Source: Arthrobotrys musiformis
Lineage: Eukaryota > Ascomycota > Orbiliomycetes > Orbiliales > Orbiliaceae
DNA length: 64,000 nt
Assembly (NCBI GenBank): GCA_036971715.1
Contig: JAVHJL010000002.1
Location: forward strand, 3,504,501-3,568,500
Direction: 5' to 3'
Shown here: piece after piece, positions 11,349 to 22,031 of the stretch
How positions within the stretch are numbered: position 1 is the stretch's first letter
Layout: each line of letters begins with the position of its first letter
Program-made: the position numbers and the translations under genes
The notes under the pieces: model-generated
What the model saw: only the letters and a program-made list of their open reading frames with translations
The model's database searches: none
Told to the model about the DNA's origin: nothing

Positions 11349-11683
11349 TAGCGCATTCGCTGAATATGCTTCTGTCTTGTGCATCGTTCAGATCCGTTTT
11401 CGATCAATTCTCACTCCAGCGTGCCGCTCTACATTTAATTTTAGCATGCATGTAGATACTCTGTTCCCGTTATTATTGAATTACAGGTTTGTATAGCGGT
11501 CTATTCTATTCGGTCTATTCCATTCTATTATCCGATACTCTACCGATCCAAAAATCAAATCCGTATATCTCTATCCTCGCAGTACTTTCGAAACGCCTAA
11601 CCGGGTATCAGCCAAGTTCCAGATCCCATTCCCCGTTAACCATGGCCGAATCAATCTAGCCACGACCCAAACTCCACCCCCGA
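11349..11683. other. Convergent intergenic spacer
   Basis: Shared 3' region between the plus-strand hypothetical gene and the minus-strand F-box-like gene. It contains a short CTATTC/CATTCTATT-rich tract (11500-11530). Nothing else was seen. Confidence 0.4.
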
Positions 11684-12505
11684 CTACCTAACCGGGTTCC
11701 TACCGACACGTGATGTCACACAACCGACGTCGAAGTCCATATTCGGCCTTGGAGCGAAAAGCCTGAGTGGAATCGTCAGCTTCTCCGGCTGATCTTGATC
11801 CATCTCAACTGATACCGAGATGGAGATCTCTCCGGTGGCATTTTTGAAGCAATTCTCGACGAAATAATTGCAGAGAATCCACCTCGTCGGCTGTCGCTGG
11901 TAGTTGATTCGGTATTCTCGGTCTCCGCTCCTCCAGTCTCGCATCATATCGAAGAACTTCATGACGGAAATTTTCTCGCCGGCTACTAGTCTCTGTGGCA
12001 TGAAGAATGTGCCATTGGAGCCTCGGTATCTGGATGTGAATAGTCCGATGACTATCGCCGTATCGGATTCGGAGCACCGGAAAGCGGAATGGCTTCCGAG
12101 TCCCTTCATGTGAGGAAACTTCTTGCGGATCCGTGAAGATGTATCGATCGATGCCGGCTGCTCGTCATGCTTGATATCGAGGTGCGCCCAAGTCAGCTTG
12201 CTTAGATTGTCATCCCAGAGCAAGGTGTTCTGATACACTAGTGCTTTGTGGATCAGGGGCGTTTTATGTTTATCGTCCCAGTTGATTGTTGTAGATCTGC
12301 TCTTGTGAATTGGCTGGTAGAGCTTGCGGCGGTGAAGTGGCCTCGATAGCTCATTTCTCCAAGCCTTGCAGACCTGTGAAAGGAGACCGTGCTGAAACCA
12401 TTCGCTTTCCTCGAGGATTTTGAATTGGAGCTCCAAAGGAAGTGTTGAAGTTATGTGGCCATATGTCGGAGCTAAAGATTCGCTCATTTTGCGTCTTATC
12501 TTCAA
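11684..12505 (-). CDS. F-box-like protein, 273 residues (member 1 of trio)
   Basis: Single-exon frame. An F-box-like helix bundle starts near residue 23: LPLELQFKILEESEWFQ then LSQVCKAWRNELSRPL, with the Leu-Pro opening and the conserved V-C-x-x-W core. Such domains recruit substrates to SCF ubiquitin ligases by binding Skp1. The remaining 200 residues carry no WD40, LRR or kelch repeats, so the substrate-binding part is of unknown type. Translation may begin at residue 1 or at Met7 (12487, MSESLAPTYG). The same core, PPE-x-x-x-x-(V/I)L...VC-x-x-W, recurs in the next two minus-strand genes, which suggests local duplication followed by strong divergence. The F-box call is moderately sure; the target is unknown. 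Confidence 0.62.
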   Translation of the reverse strand: MKIRRKMSESLAPTYGHITSTLPLELQFKILEESEWFQHGLLSQVCKAWRNELSRPLHRRKLYQPIHKSRSTTINWDDKHKTPLIHKALVYQNTLLWDDNLSKLTWAHLDIKHDEQPASIDTSSRIRKKFPHMKGLGSHSAFRCSESDTAIVIGLFTSRYRGSNGTFFMPQRLVAGEKISVMKFFDMMRDWRSGDREYRINYQRQPTRWILCNYFVENCFKNATGEISISVSVEMDQDQPEKLTIPLRLFAPRPNMDFDVGCVTSRVGRNPVR

Positions 12506-14169
12506 AGCGCGAGCTAAGAATTCCTAAACCGGGTTTTTCTTTGAGAGGATCGTGAGAGCTAAGTAAGCAGTGAAGAATTGGAAACAAAAAAAACTGAAGG
12601 ATTGAATGGAAAAAAACATGGCAAAGGAAAATAATGCTAACGGGGGGAACCGGATCGTCCGAACAAAGAAGCACACGCCGGCCCGGCGTACAGCTGGCGC
12701 TTTGGCCTAGCAAATTGAACAAGTTGGCAGGTCTCAAAAACATAGGGGTTATCGGACATGTCCATGCCCTGTCTAAACAGTTGCAAGCTGCTTAGCTCGC
12801 TAACCTTATCACTTTCACAAGGGGGACCCCCAATCATGGCGCCATCCGGCTCCACTATTTGTTGTATTCTTGAGGCAGTCCGTGTTGTCTACGACGCCAC
12901 AGACATGTGGCTTCCTTTCGTGCGATGTGGAACACTTCCAGAAACGGCAATGAGCTCAAATGAGAGGACTACCGCTTGCTTGGAAATGACGGTGGATATG
13001 GTGATAGATTTAATTGATTTCCGTATGCAGCAAAATCAGAAAATTGAACGTTTGACACCTATTTGACCTTTCCCATGATTGCGATATCGATATCACGGTA
13101 CCACATATATCTCCTCCAAATTTTGTATCAATAGCACAGTCTGGCGGGATAGCCAGTACAGCGTCGACGTATCAAATCATAGAAAGCACCCAAACACGCA
13201 TGCATAATTCTGTAGGTAACATACTCATCCTTGCGCTTATCTAAAGTTCCGCTAAGACGACGACTAAGGCAGCCCTGGTCGACATGGTCCGAAGGCTTTG
13301 GAATCAACCCTCCGGCGAGCTTCAAGACAACAACGGTAATTTAAGAAAATATTTCAATAAAATCAACGTGCATTAGCATAACCATATGATGTTAGGCTTC
13401 AGCATATCATCCATCTGATCAGTCGATATCCAGCCTCATGGATATACACAGAAGGATGCACTTATATACCTACCGAGGTACTTACCGAGATAGCTTCATT
13501 ACTCGAATATCGTGACGCAACGCATGTAGATGTTGTATTGTGGTGTAGCAAATCTGCCAACTATAGCCTCGAGCTTGAGTCCAACCCGTCTGCACATTAT
13601 TCACGTAGACGTTCAGGCCAGCTTGTGCACCTCGAATTTAGACCCACTAGGTGAAAAAAAAGTAGTATTGGTAACATTTGTTTCATTTTTGGTTTACATG
13701 AAAGTGTGTCTTGTGCCAGAAAGTTCAGCGTCCAGTTAAGAATGAGTCCGCAGAAAATGTCGGCCTATTCAACTGGACTTGATAAAAGCAGCAGCCATGA
13801 GTCGAAACGCGATAGAGCCGAAATTTTTTTTGAAGACCTCGGAATAGAGGCCGTGAAATAAAAGTAATGGAAAGAAAGTATCCTGAAATTAAAATGATCT
13901 TGGTTAGAACGAAAACCACGAAGAAAATTTAAACAGCACATAGAAATAAGGCAACGAACCTGAGATACGACGCCTATCGATATTGGGGGAGCAAAAGGAA
14001 CTCCATAAACCAGAGAACCTGGAGCGCATGTATAAGGGTCGGGTAGCGAAATCAATTTAATAAGCATCAGCTAGAGTTCCAATCCCCTTAGTGCAGCTGC
14101 TTCGATCGTAGATGGAAGATACGACATCCATTCACCACTATATTGTGCACACCATTGTTAGTATAGCTT
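12506..14169. other. Intergenic between F-box-like genes 1 and 2
   Basis: No supported gene. There are short frames on both strands (for example 12758-13066 plus, 13765-14067 minus) without motifs. The segment just right of 12505 is C/T-rich on the minus strand, as expected for the leader of the first F-box-like gene. Confidence 0.4.
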
Positions 14170-15066
14170 CTAAGCTAGCAAGCAGAATAACCTAGTTGTA
14201 TTCCGCCAGTGGGATAGCATAAAGATTGCATGGGGCACTAACTTTCGTAGAGGACGCGGTGGCCTAGGTGACAAGCTACACATCAACTCGGGTGGGGTGT
14301 AGATGTCGAATTCCATTACGATTCTGGAACCCCAGAACCATGCCGCGACGCTCCCGGCTTGTCGCCCTTGGGATTCGAACTTTAGCGTTGGATAAGTATC
14401 CATCCGGAACTGGAGGGGTTTGTAGCGGCCAGCGGTCCAGATAGACGGGGCTGACAGAGTGCTGATAGTGCTGAAAAACGTTCCGACAGTGTATGTCGGC
14501 GGCATTAAAAAGCTAGGGACGTCTTCGTTACCGTAGAGGATTGAATTTCCATTCATATCAGTCACCCCCATTACAAGGTACGGGGCACTGTCCTTGAACA
14601 ATTCATACTCCTGATGATCCTGATCCAACCTCCACAGTGGCATATTGTAGCACCAGGTGATGTCAGCTTTACCGTAGTACAGCTTGCCATGAGTGGAGTA
14701 CCTTTGTTTCGTGATGAAGCCAGCCGGTTTGATAAACCAGTTTTCATTGGCATTGAAAGGGTCCGCCGATTGAAACTCGTCAACAGCCTTGACTGCATCC
14801 GAGTCACTATTGAGGATGTAGATTCCACCAAAGGTGAGGGATTTGGTGAACTTCAAGACGGATGTGTGAATGAAGAACGGGGATTCTTCTTTCTCTTCAG
14901 ATTCCTCCGTCGACCACTTGAGACGAGCGTAGCCTCCGAGGGGGAGATGTCTCTCGATGAATACTTTCCATTGTTTACAAACAAGCTTGAGTTTTGGATA
15001 TTCAGAGATATCCGCGTATTTGAGAACGTTCTGCTGGACCTCTGGGGGTATGTAATAGTTCGCCAT
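14170..15066 (-). CDS. F-box-like protein, 298 residues (member 2 of trio)
   Basis: Single-exon frame beginning MANYYIPPEVQQNVLKYADI. The F-box-like segment lies at residues 6-45: PPEVQQNVLKYAD, YPKLKLVCKQWKVFIERHLPLGGY. It aligns closely with member 3 (PPEIHFNILECAD, YPTLRLVCSKWNNFIENTLPLGRY), including the unusual LPLG-x-Y extension after the third helix. The C-terminal portion has Trp- and Tyr-rich strands (WFIKPAGFITK, WCYNMPLWRLD) and no recognised repeat. It lacks a signal peptide. It is likely an SCF adaptor with a lineage-specific recognition domain. Whether it still binds Skp1 cannot be judged from sequence. Confidence 0.66.
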   Translation of the reverse strand: MANYYIPPEVQQNVLKYADISEYPKLKLVCKQWKVFIERHLPLGGYARLKWSTEESEEKEESPFFIHTSVLKFTKSLTFGGIYILNSDSDAVKAVDEFQSADPFNANENWFIKPAGFITKQRYSTHGKLYYGKADITWCYNMPLWRLDQDHQEYELFKDSAPYLVMGVTDMNGNSILYGNEDVPSFLMPPTYTVGTFFSTISTLSAPSIWTAGRYKPLQFRMDTYPTLKFESQGRQAGSVAAWFWGSRIVMEFDIYTPPELMCSLSPRPPRPLRKLVPHAIFMLSHWRNTTRLFCLLA

Positions 15067-15969
15067 TTTGATTTGGCTAAAAGGATCTTAGGTTGCTTCA
15101 ATGGAATCTTCAGCTATTTTTTTTGTTAGCCTCGTTCGCCTCCAGCCATTGCGCCTAGGGGCGAACCCACCGTCGTTACTTTGACCTCGAGATCGGGATC
15201 AAATAGATTGTCAACTTACTGGTAAACGAGATCGGGATCAAATAAATTGTTAACTTACTAGTAAACAAGCTCGGCGCTGTTAAAGTGGGGAAGCCCTTGC
15301 CTCTTATACGAGATCTGGCCGAAGGGAAGTCCTGATGTTGGGGGTGTCGACTATATATATAAGGGATGGTAAATGCTGTCTCGGCGCTAGCTACCCAACT
15401 GTGTGGTAATTGATGGATGGGTAAGATCCAAGCACACCGTCCGGCCTCGAGACTAGGTAGGATGCCCCCTTTGTGGCGTCTGTGAACGAGACCAGGTAAG
15501 GTCAAGAATATGTTAGGTTGATAGAATAGTTTGTAGATACCATGAGATGAAAGTTGGCCATGGGATTGTAATTCGATAGAAATCAGAGCGTGACGGGGTA
15601 GCAGAAGAGAGCCCTAGCCCTACAACAGATGCACGCCGTCATCTGCTCGGACAGTCATCTAAGATTGACAATTGACGCTCCTGGCGTCCAAAAGGTTCCA
15701 ATAAATCATAGCATACAGCCTGCAATTCGCAGAATACATTCAAAACCACCTCTCTTGCCATCAAATAATACCAATTGCAAGGATAATCTGGGGAGTTCGA
15801 GACTCAAATGGATTTGGAAAACATGAGGCTGGAAATAGGTTTGTACTAATCCCCCTTCTCTAGATGTCCGCCTCGGACTGATATGGGCCTAGGTATATTG
15901 TTAAAGGAATATTCACAAAAAAAGGAAAATGCTAACAAAGAGCAAAAGGGTCCATCGACCTTTGCATGG
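15067..15969. other. Intergenic between F-box-like genes 2 and 3
   Basis: Contains a 39-bp tandem duplication (15189-15266, listed separately) and an AT-rich TATATATATAAG element (about 15352-15362). No coding frame is supported. Confidence 0.45.
15189..15266. repeat. 39-bp direct tandem duplication
   Basis: Two adjacent copies beginning GAGATCGGGATCAAATA (15189-15227 and 15228-15266). They differ at three positions, and relative to copy 1 all three changes in copy 2 are G-to-A or C-to-T transitions. It lies 120-200 bp upstream of the start of F-box-like gene 2 and so sits in its promoter region. Confidence 0.85.
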
Positions 15970-16974
15970 CTAGTTCCTCTTCCGTTCCATCATGAATGTG
16001 AAGCCGGTAGGAGAATCACGCCCTGCAAATTTCCACCTACCTGCAGATTGAAAACGGCATCCAATATTATGAAAATTGGCAAAAATCTCCAGCTGGTGTT
16101 CTTTCACCATTTCTTTTTCCTCCGAGGGTTTGGACGGCTTCCAATACCCGTGGTCCGGACCGACCACTTTCATTTCGACTTCAACGGATGAAACCATAGT
16201 CCCGGCCTCCGTGGGGCCCACCTTCTCGAGATCTTTGTCGAATTCCCCCCAATCGTAACGGTCCAGGAATGATTCTATCCATCCTCGGACCGTGTCACCG
16301 GGCATACTAGGCGAGTTGGTGGCCTGAGGTCGGGGCACGAATCTCCAATTTTGGAGTATCTTCACAAGACCTTTATAGTTCTTGTATTGTGGATGGCTTG
16401 GGTTGAGGACGTAGACCGGGTCGGAGAGATATCGAGAAATATCTTTGTCCCCGCAAAACAGCCCTGGGGGCTTTTGGTCTAGCTTTTCCGTTAGCTCCAC
16501 CCTGTCAAATGCGACAAATTCGTTGGTTATAGCTAGGGGAGTACCTGTGGCTTCTTCGCCAGCCTTGAGCTCCCAGATCTTCTTCGTGACGGGAGAATTC
16601 ACGATATCAACACCGTCCATGATTCTCTTCAAACCAAGGGGCCTCGGATCCATTCTGAACTTCGAGAAGATGAGAACACCTCGGTGCATGAGCCAGAGCG
16701 AAGGGTCTGTGCACAAATGAAGCTCTTCGGCTCCCTCGACGGTGGCATCCGGCGGTGGAGGTTTGAATTCGATGTTAGCCGGAACATATCTACCCAGAGG
16801 AAGGGTGTTTTCGATGAAATTGTTCCACTTGCTGCAGACGAGCCGAAGGGTGGGATATTGAGAGACGTCGGCGCACTCCAATATGTTGAAATGGATTTCT
16901 GGTGGGAAATCCAAGAAGAGAGAGGGCTCCTCCCGAGATAGGATGGGTGGGTCGGTCGTGATATCGGCATCCAT
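15970..16974 (-). CDS. F-box-like protein, 334 residues (member 3 of trio)
   Basis: Single-exon frame starting MDADITTDPPILSREEPSLF. An F-box-like domain at about residues 22-63 reads LDFPPEIHFNILECADVS, then LRLVCSKWNNFIENTLPLG, and is clearly related to member 2. A Pro-rich linker (FKPPPPDATVEG) separates it from a C-terminal region of about 260 residues with no recognised repeat. That region has an acidic/amphipathic stretch (FLDRYDWGEFDKDLEK) and a final beta-rich segment. No membrane or secretion signal is present. By family logic it would be an SCF substrate adaptor. The low similarity outside the F-box region suggests rapid divergence of the recognition part. Confidence 0.68.
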   Translation of the reverse strand: MDADITTDPPILSREEPSLFLDFPPEIHFNILECADVSQYPTLRLVCSKWNNFIENTLPLGRYVPANIEFKPPPPDATVEGAEELHLCTDPSLWLMHRGVLIFSKFRMDPRPLGLKRIMDGVDIVNSPVTKKIWELKAGEEATGTPLAITNEFVAFDRVELTEKLDQKPPGLFCGDKDISRYLSDPVYVLNPSHPQYKNYKGLVKILQNWRFVPRPQATNSPSMPGDTVRGWIESFLDRYDWGEFDKDLEKVGPTEAGTMVSSVEVEMKVVGPDHGYWKPSKPSEEKEMVKEHQLEIFANFHNIGCRFQSAGRWKFAGRDSPTGFTFMMERKRN

Positions 16975-18354
16975 TTTGCACGAAACTTACGAGGTGCTCA
17001 GGTTGTGGTCAACTGTGCTGTTCAGCTACTTGCTAGTTGAAGAAATACCAACCTCAAAAGGGCGTGCAATCTCGGGATCGTCCTTAGCCCTAGTTGCTCT
17101 GTGGGAGATGGAGGTCTGAAACTACTTCGAGACACTGTCTTCTTGATCGATACGATGAGGCCTTGGACAATGCGATGGAAGGATGAATGGGTTGGAGGGA
17201 TAGAAAGAATTTGATGAGTCGAGACGTGATTGGAGGATGTCACGCTCTTGTGAACTAGGTGTTTGAGGGTGGTGAAGTGGAGAGAGGTGGGGAGGGAAAG
17301 GTTTCTTGAATGCTCGCAGCAGTTGGATTTATACCGCTATTACTACGCACCGAGGGAAAATTTAACTGCACGCCCCCCCCTAAAGCAGAGAGTGTGCTAC
17401 GACCGACGCCCTTTCCTGCACGCCCTCCCTGTACCCCCTCCCTGCACGCCCTTCTTGCACGCTCGACGACGAAATGGGCCCGTAGCCTCCATACCTCATG
17501 GAGCCTCGGGCCCCTACTACTACCAAAACGACACCAAATTTGAGATTACCCAGAACACTGAGCAACAAGAGATTCTAGAGTCTCTTTTGGCTCTTTAATC
17601 TTTTCCACTCGATCATTCTTGTGGCCTGGAGGGCAAGATGGGCCTGAAACCATGCTGCCAGATTTAGGTCGCCCAACTTGACCCTATCTTACAGTTCAGG
17701 AACCGTTCTACACTGTTGAGATGGATTCACTCCAAGGCCTGGCCATGCTTGAGCACACAATAGAATATTTGACCTTAAAATATTCTAGTTTGATAGGGCC
17801 TTGGAGAGGAGGCCTCTTTCCTTACCATATGGCTTCAGGCAGCCATTCAATGTTATAGGGTGTGGCTGTTCATTTTCACAGATGCACGGATATGCATCCC
17901 CTCAACTTATATATTCTTAGTTCTATCATATACTACTCAAGTTGTATATTATTTCCAATGTCGTTCTCTAGTCTTCTGTAGCTCTTTATGATACTCTAAT
18001 TACTCTATAGAACGAATTCTTGTTCGTAACCCTCAACGCGGCTCTTAGGGCAGCCTTGTGGTATTTTTCCCCCTGTGTAACAACAGTGTCGATTGCACTG
18101 GAGGACAATAATACGCTTATTAAGCTCGAAATGCCGCCCAGGCCATTCTGCCCCAAGATATATAATATAATTCAACATAAGGTAAATATAATGCAGTAAG
18201 GACATTAATTATAACATTACAAGATCGGGTTTCTCGTTGGTTAGCTTCAAAACATCTGAGCAAGTCAGAAACATGGAGAATCTAAACCTAAAAATATATT
18301 CAAATATGAGCTCAGAGGCGTCACTCTGTGTATCTTCCCTCATTAAGACCCCCC
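16975..18354. other. Intergenic between F-box-like gene 3 and GMC gene
   Basis: Includes a C-rich imperfect repeat (CCTGCACGCCCTCCCTGTA and related units, about 17417-17465) and AT-rich 3' flank of the GMC gene (17880-18230). Small frames on both strands are compositionally biased. No gene is supported. Confidence 0.4.
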
Positions 18355-20246
18355 TCACCAAGCATTCGATATCAATTCCGAAGCTCGCTCCGCAATACCA
18401 TAAACCGCCGTTTGGATATGTGCAGAAATTTGCACAGGGATAACGGAAGCATCAACAATCCTCAGATTGGTCGTTCCGTAGACCTTCAAGTTGCAATCTA
18501 CGACCCCGTTATCCGCCTTGGGCAGCATAGCGCAAGTACCGACAGGATGCCACAGCGTCGACACTGTATCCTTGGCATAAGCTAGGATTTGAGCGTCGGT
18601 AGCGACGGAGCTGCCGGGCTCGTATTCCTTAACGAGAATGTTCTTTAGAGGAGCCGTATCTGCGACTTTTCGGAGGTATTTTACGATTTGCTTGACTGCT
18701 TCGGTATCATAGCAGTTTGAGAGATAGTTTGGATCGATCACCGGAGGGTTGGAAGGGTTTGTGGTGTCGATGTGAACACTGCCTTTGGAAAAGGAGTGCT
18801 GGAGGATACCCAGTAAGGTGACGTATTGGTTTCCGTACTCTGAGGAGCCCGCGGCGGGGTAGCCTTTGGTGCCGGCGTAACCATCGGCGAAAAGAACTTC
18901 GAGCTGGGGGATTCCGGCCTTGATCGACTCATTGATAAGTTGGCCCAGCTTTGCTTTATCGACAACGCTAGTTGGGGACGCGGAAACGGAAGCCAGCAGG
19001 TTCATGTAGAGGTCAGAGCCGAGTATCTGCTTCCAATTGAGGAAGGCAAAATTGCTGCCATTGTAGTCGAAGGCGGATGGTTGGTTGGATTGATAAAGCG
19101 CCATCTGTTCGGCGGCATATGTAGAGTTTGTGGTGAGTGAATCGAAAGAAGTGAAGCCTGGTTTCAATTGGTAGGCGACACTGACGTAAACGTGGTCTTG
19201 GAGGTTTTCACCGACGCCTGGGAGATTAAGGATGGTTTTGATACCGGCTTTGGAAAGAACGGCAGTTTGGCCTATGCCTGAGGTCTCTAGGATCTGGGGC
19301 GATTGGAAGGCCCCGGCGGAGAGGATAACCTCCTTAGCCGCAGTATAGATAGTACCATCCTCAAGTGTGACACCAGTTGCCTGTTGTCCCTTGCTAGTGG
19401 ACTTGAGGTTGACCTTCTGTACAGTTGCATCTGTAACGAAGTGGACATTAGGGCCAGCGATTGATAGATACTCCGGCGCCCACGATCTTGTGTAATTTGA
19501 GTCCCTGATGTTGCTTGGCTGATACATCGCACCAATTGGGTTACCATTCAAGGATTCCAAGTTGGTGGGAATACCGAGATTGTTCATGGTTGGGATGAAT
19601 GGTAGCTGCTGAGGGGGCTGTATCCGGTCCACGGTCGTCTGGATCGGGCCGCCCTTTCCAACCCCAGTATTCAACCCGAAGATATTGCTGGTTTTGACGT
19701 AATTCTCAGCCTTCAGCATGTACTTGAGCATATTGCCCCAGCCCCATCCATGGTTTCCAAGCTCTCCCCAGGTATCGTACTCGGCTTTGGCGGCACGGTC
19801 CCACACCATGAAGTTAAGTGCAGATGAGCCACCGAGGACGCGCCCCCTGCTCTGACCGATCACCCGGTTACCGATATTGCTCTGCGGGGTTGTGAGGAAC
19901 TTCCAGTCGTAGGGTCCGAAAAGGGTAGAGCCTTTGAGCCCAGGAATGTTGATTCCCGCCTCATCGGTTGGGGGCGCCGGACCGGCTTCGAGAACCAGGA
20001 CTTTAGTATTAGGGAGCTTCTGTCCAAGTCTTGTTGCCAATGCCAGGCCGGCAGTGCCGCCACCTACGATTATCTGAGACAAGGTTATAGATCAGAAGGT
20101 GCACTTTAGTGTAAGGCTTATCGAAAGAAGGAACTTACAAAGTCGTAAGAGGTAGCAGATGCATCTTGTCGAGAACGAATTTTCGCCGCGACTGAGTCCC
20201 CTGGCAGCAGCGACAATGCTAAAACAGCAACAGAAGCAAAGAGCAT
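18355..20246 (-). CDS. Secreted GMC-family flavoprotein oxidoreductase, 608 residues
   Basis: FAD-dependent oxidase or dehydrogenase of the glucose-methanol-choline family, predicted extracellular. Exon 1 (20246-20139) encodes a signal peptide (MLFASVAVLALSLLPG) and ends SYDF. After a canonical intron (20138-20074, GTAAGT to CAG) exon 2 (20073-18355) continues IIVGGGTAGLALA. This is the Rossmann FAD-binding motif (G40-x-G-x-x-G45), followed by LEAG for the ribose contact. GMC signature 1 is GRVLGGSSALNFMVWDRA and signature 2 is GAFQSPQILETSGIG. The catalytic pair is H545 (STLWHPVGTCAM) and H588 (ISAHIQTAVYGIAE). Length is normal for the family. The substrate cannot be told; aryl-alcohol, glucose and choline-like subgroups share these motifs. 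No cytochrome or CBM domain is attached. Confidence 0.92.
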
Positions 20247-22031
20247 TTTGCAGAATAGTCCCGTTCTCCAAGTATGAGAAATTAATTGGCGATTATAAAT
20301 ATTATATTAGAACCCGTAAGCTTATAAGTTGAGGCGACACAAAGGCTCGTTTCGCGACACCCTCAAAACCGTAACAAATGGACCGCTATACAACTAAGGA
20401 CTGTAGAGCAGAGAGGGACGCTTTTAAATTGCGAAAAAAAGATGAAAATGAAATCCAATTCCTCCCTTTCCACGTTTGCGGGAGATCTTCTGCTCGAGGC
20501 TCCTATAATAAAAAAGAAACAGCGACGCGGCAGGAGACCAGATGGTGGGTTGGCCTCCTTGCTTTATGTATGTTCCTTGTGAAGGAGTTCATTCTATCCC
20601 GATTCCTCGCATGGGTAACCTACCCATTGGTTGGATCACTCTCCCAAGACACATATAAAAAGGACCAAGTCCTAGCATTTTAGCCCGAATTCAAACCGAC
20701 TCCTTACACTTACTTGCTTACAGCCCAAACACGAGGATGGTAATAAAAGATGCCTGTTGGTTTGCCCTTTTGCTGAGAGTATATCATGCATCTCGGTATA
20801 AGGTTTTAGAAGGTTCCTTCGCCTGGAATATATCAACATCGAGCGCCTTTGAATTTAGCCGGCCAAATTCCCTAAAAGTCGAGGGAGTTGCAACTGGGAT
20901 CGGCATGGTTAAGGATGTATGTATGTTCGATTTGTCCAAGGCACGGGCACCTTTTCACCAATAGGCGCACCAAGTTGTTCCGCTGCATGCAGGTTCGTGA
21001 AATCCAGGTCCTTGGCCGAGAAGCCACATGGTTTTGGAAAGTGCCCTTGCTTCGATTGGTAAGATATCATGCAATCAGAACGTGATCTAGATCTCAGTTT
21101 GTGGTTTCGAAATTTCCCTTCGTGATATCGGTTCCTATCATCGGCGATAGAAACCGGAGCGGTCAACTGCGTCAATTGTAATTATCAATAGGAAGGCGGC
21201 CCGGGGTTGTTTTTGTTCGGGTGTACAAGATTGGCGAGCCAGTGAGTTTGTTTTCCGAATTCCCCGCAGATTTTAAGGGATTTTAAAGTGGGTGCCCATC
21301 GTCACTCAATCCACTGAGGGCCGCCGGGATAAATCTCAATTCGACAGTAATATTCGAGAAATTAATACTGCCGTTTAGCCAGGCATGGTGATAATAATGC
21401 CGGGTAAAAGGCGGTCTGAGAGAATAGCCATGGCCTAACAGGCGCCTGGCGCACGTCCTCAGCCTTTCGCTGGTCTTCGATTGATCGTAGCCCCGAATCC
21501 AGCTGCTCTGTTCCGTGAATATTTGATCGTGTATGTAGACCCAGGCCTATTAGTATTTTGGCCCACCGATACAGTTGTAGAAGCATGAATCGAAGCCTCA
21601 AGCCAAAGCCACGCATGGGGGCGCTTTGTGGCAACGGGCCCAGCACCCGTTGCACTCTCCTGTAGGTGTAGGGATGGGGTGGTTTGACCAATGGCATGGC
21701 AGCCTGCATGCAAGGAACGCGCGAAAGAGAGCAAACCCTGTCGCTCGCCAGTCGGCCTATCTTTGGAGGAACTTGCTCCATCTCATCAACCTCATCAACC
21801 TCATCAACATCACCAACCTCCTCCTCACCACCTTCATCACCATCATAACCACCACCGCCTCAACTTCCATCCCCGAAACCACCGAATACCTAGGCTATAG
21901 CCAGTACCAGTAGCCTTGGGGCCCGAGAACACGCTCTCCGGGAACCCAATCTGCAGCTGTAGCGTTTTGGAGTAGGCACCGCGAGCGTATACGCACTTAT
22001 ATATATCGATACGTCCTATCCGACAAAGGCG
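20247..22031. other. Divergent intergenic region between GMC gene and RSC7
   Basis: Bidirectional upstream region. It contains a well-formed plus-strand TATAAAAAGG element near 20654-20663 that precedes no recognised plus-strand gene for more than 1.3 kb, and a CTCATCAAC x3 repeat at 21782-21808. No coding frame is supported. Confidence 0.45.
21782..21808. repeat. Three perfect copies of a 9-bp unit
   Basis: CTCATCAAC repeated three times without mismatch, followed by degenerate copies rich in CACCAAC and CATCAC up to about 21855. It lies in the upstream region of RSC7. Confidence 0.8.
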
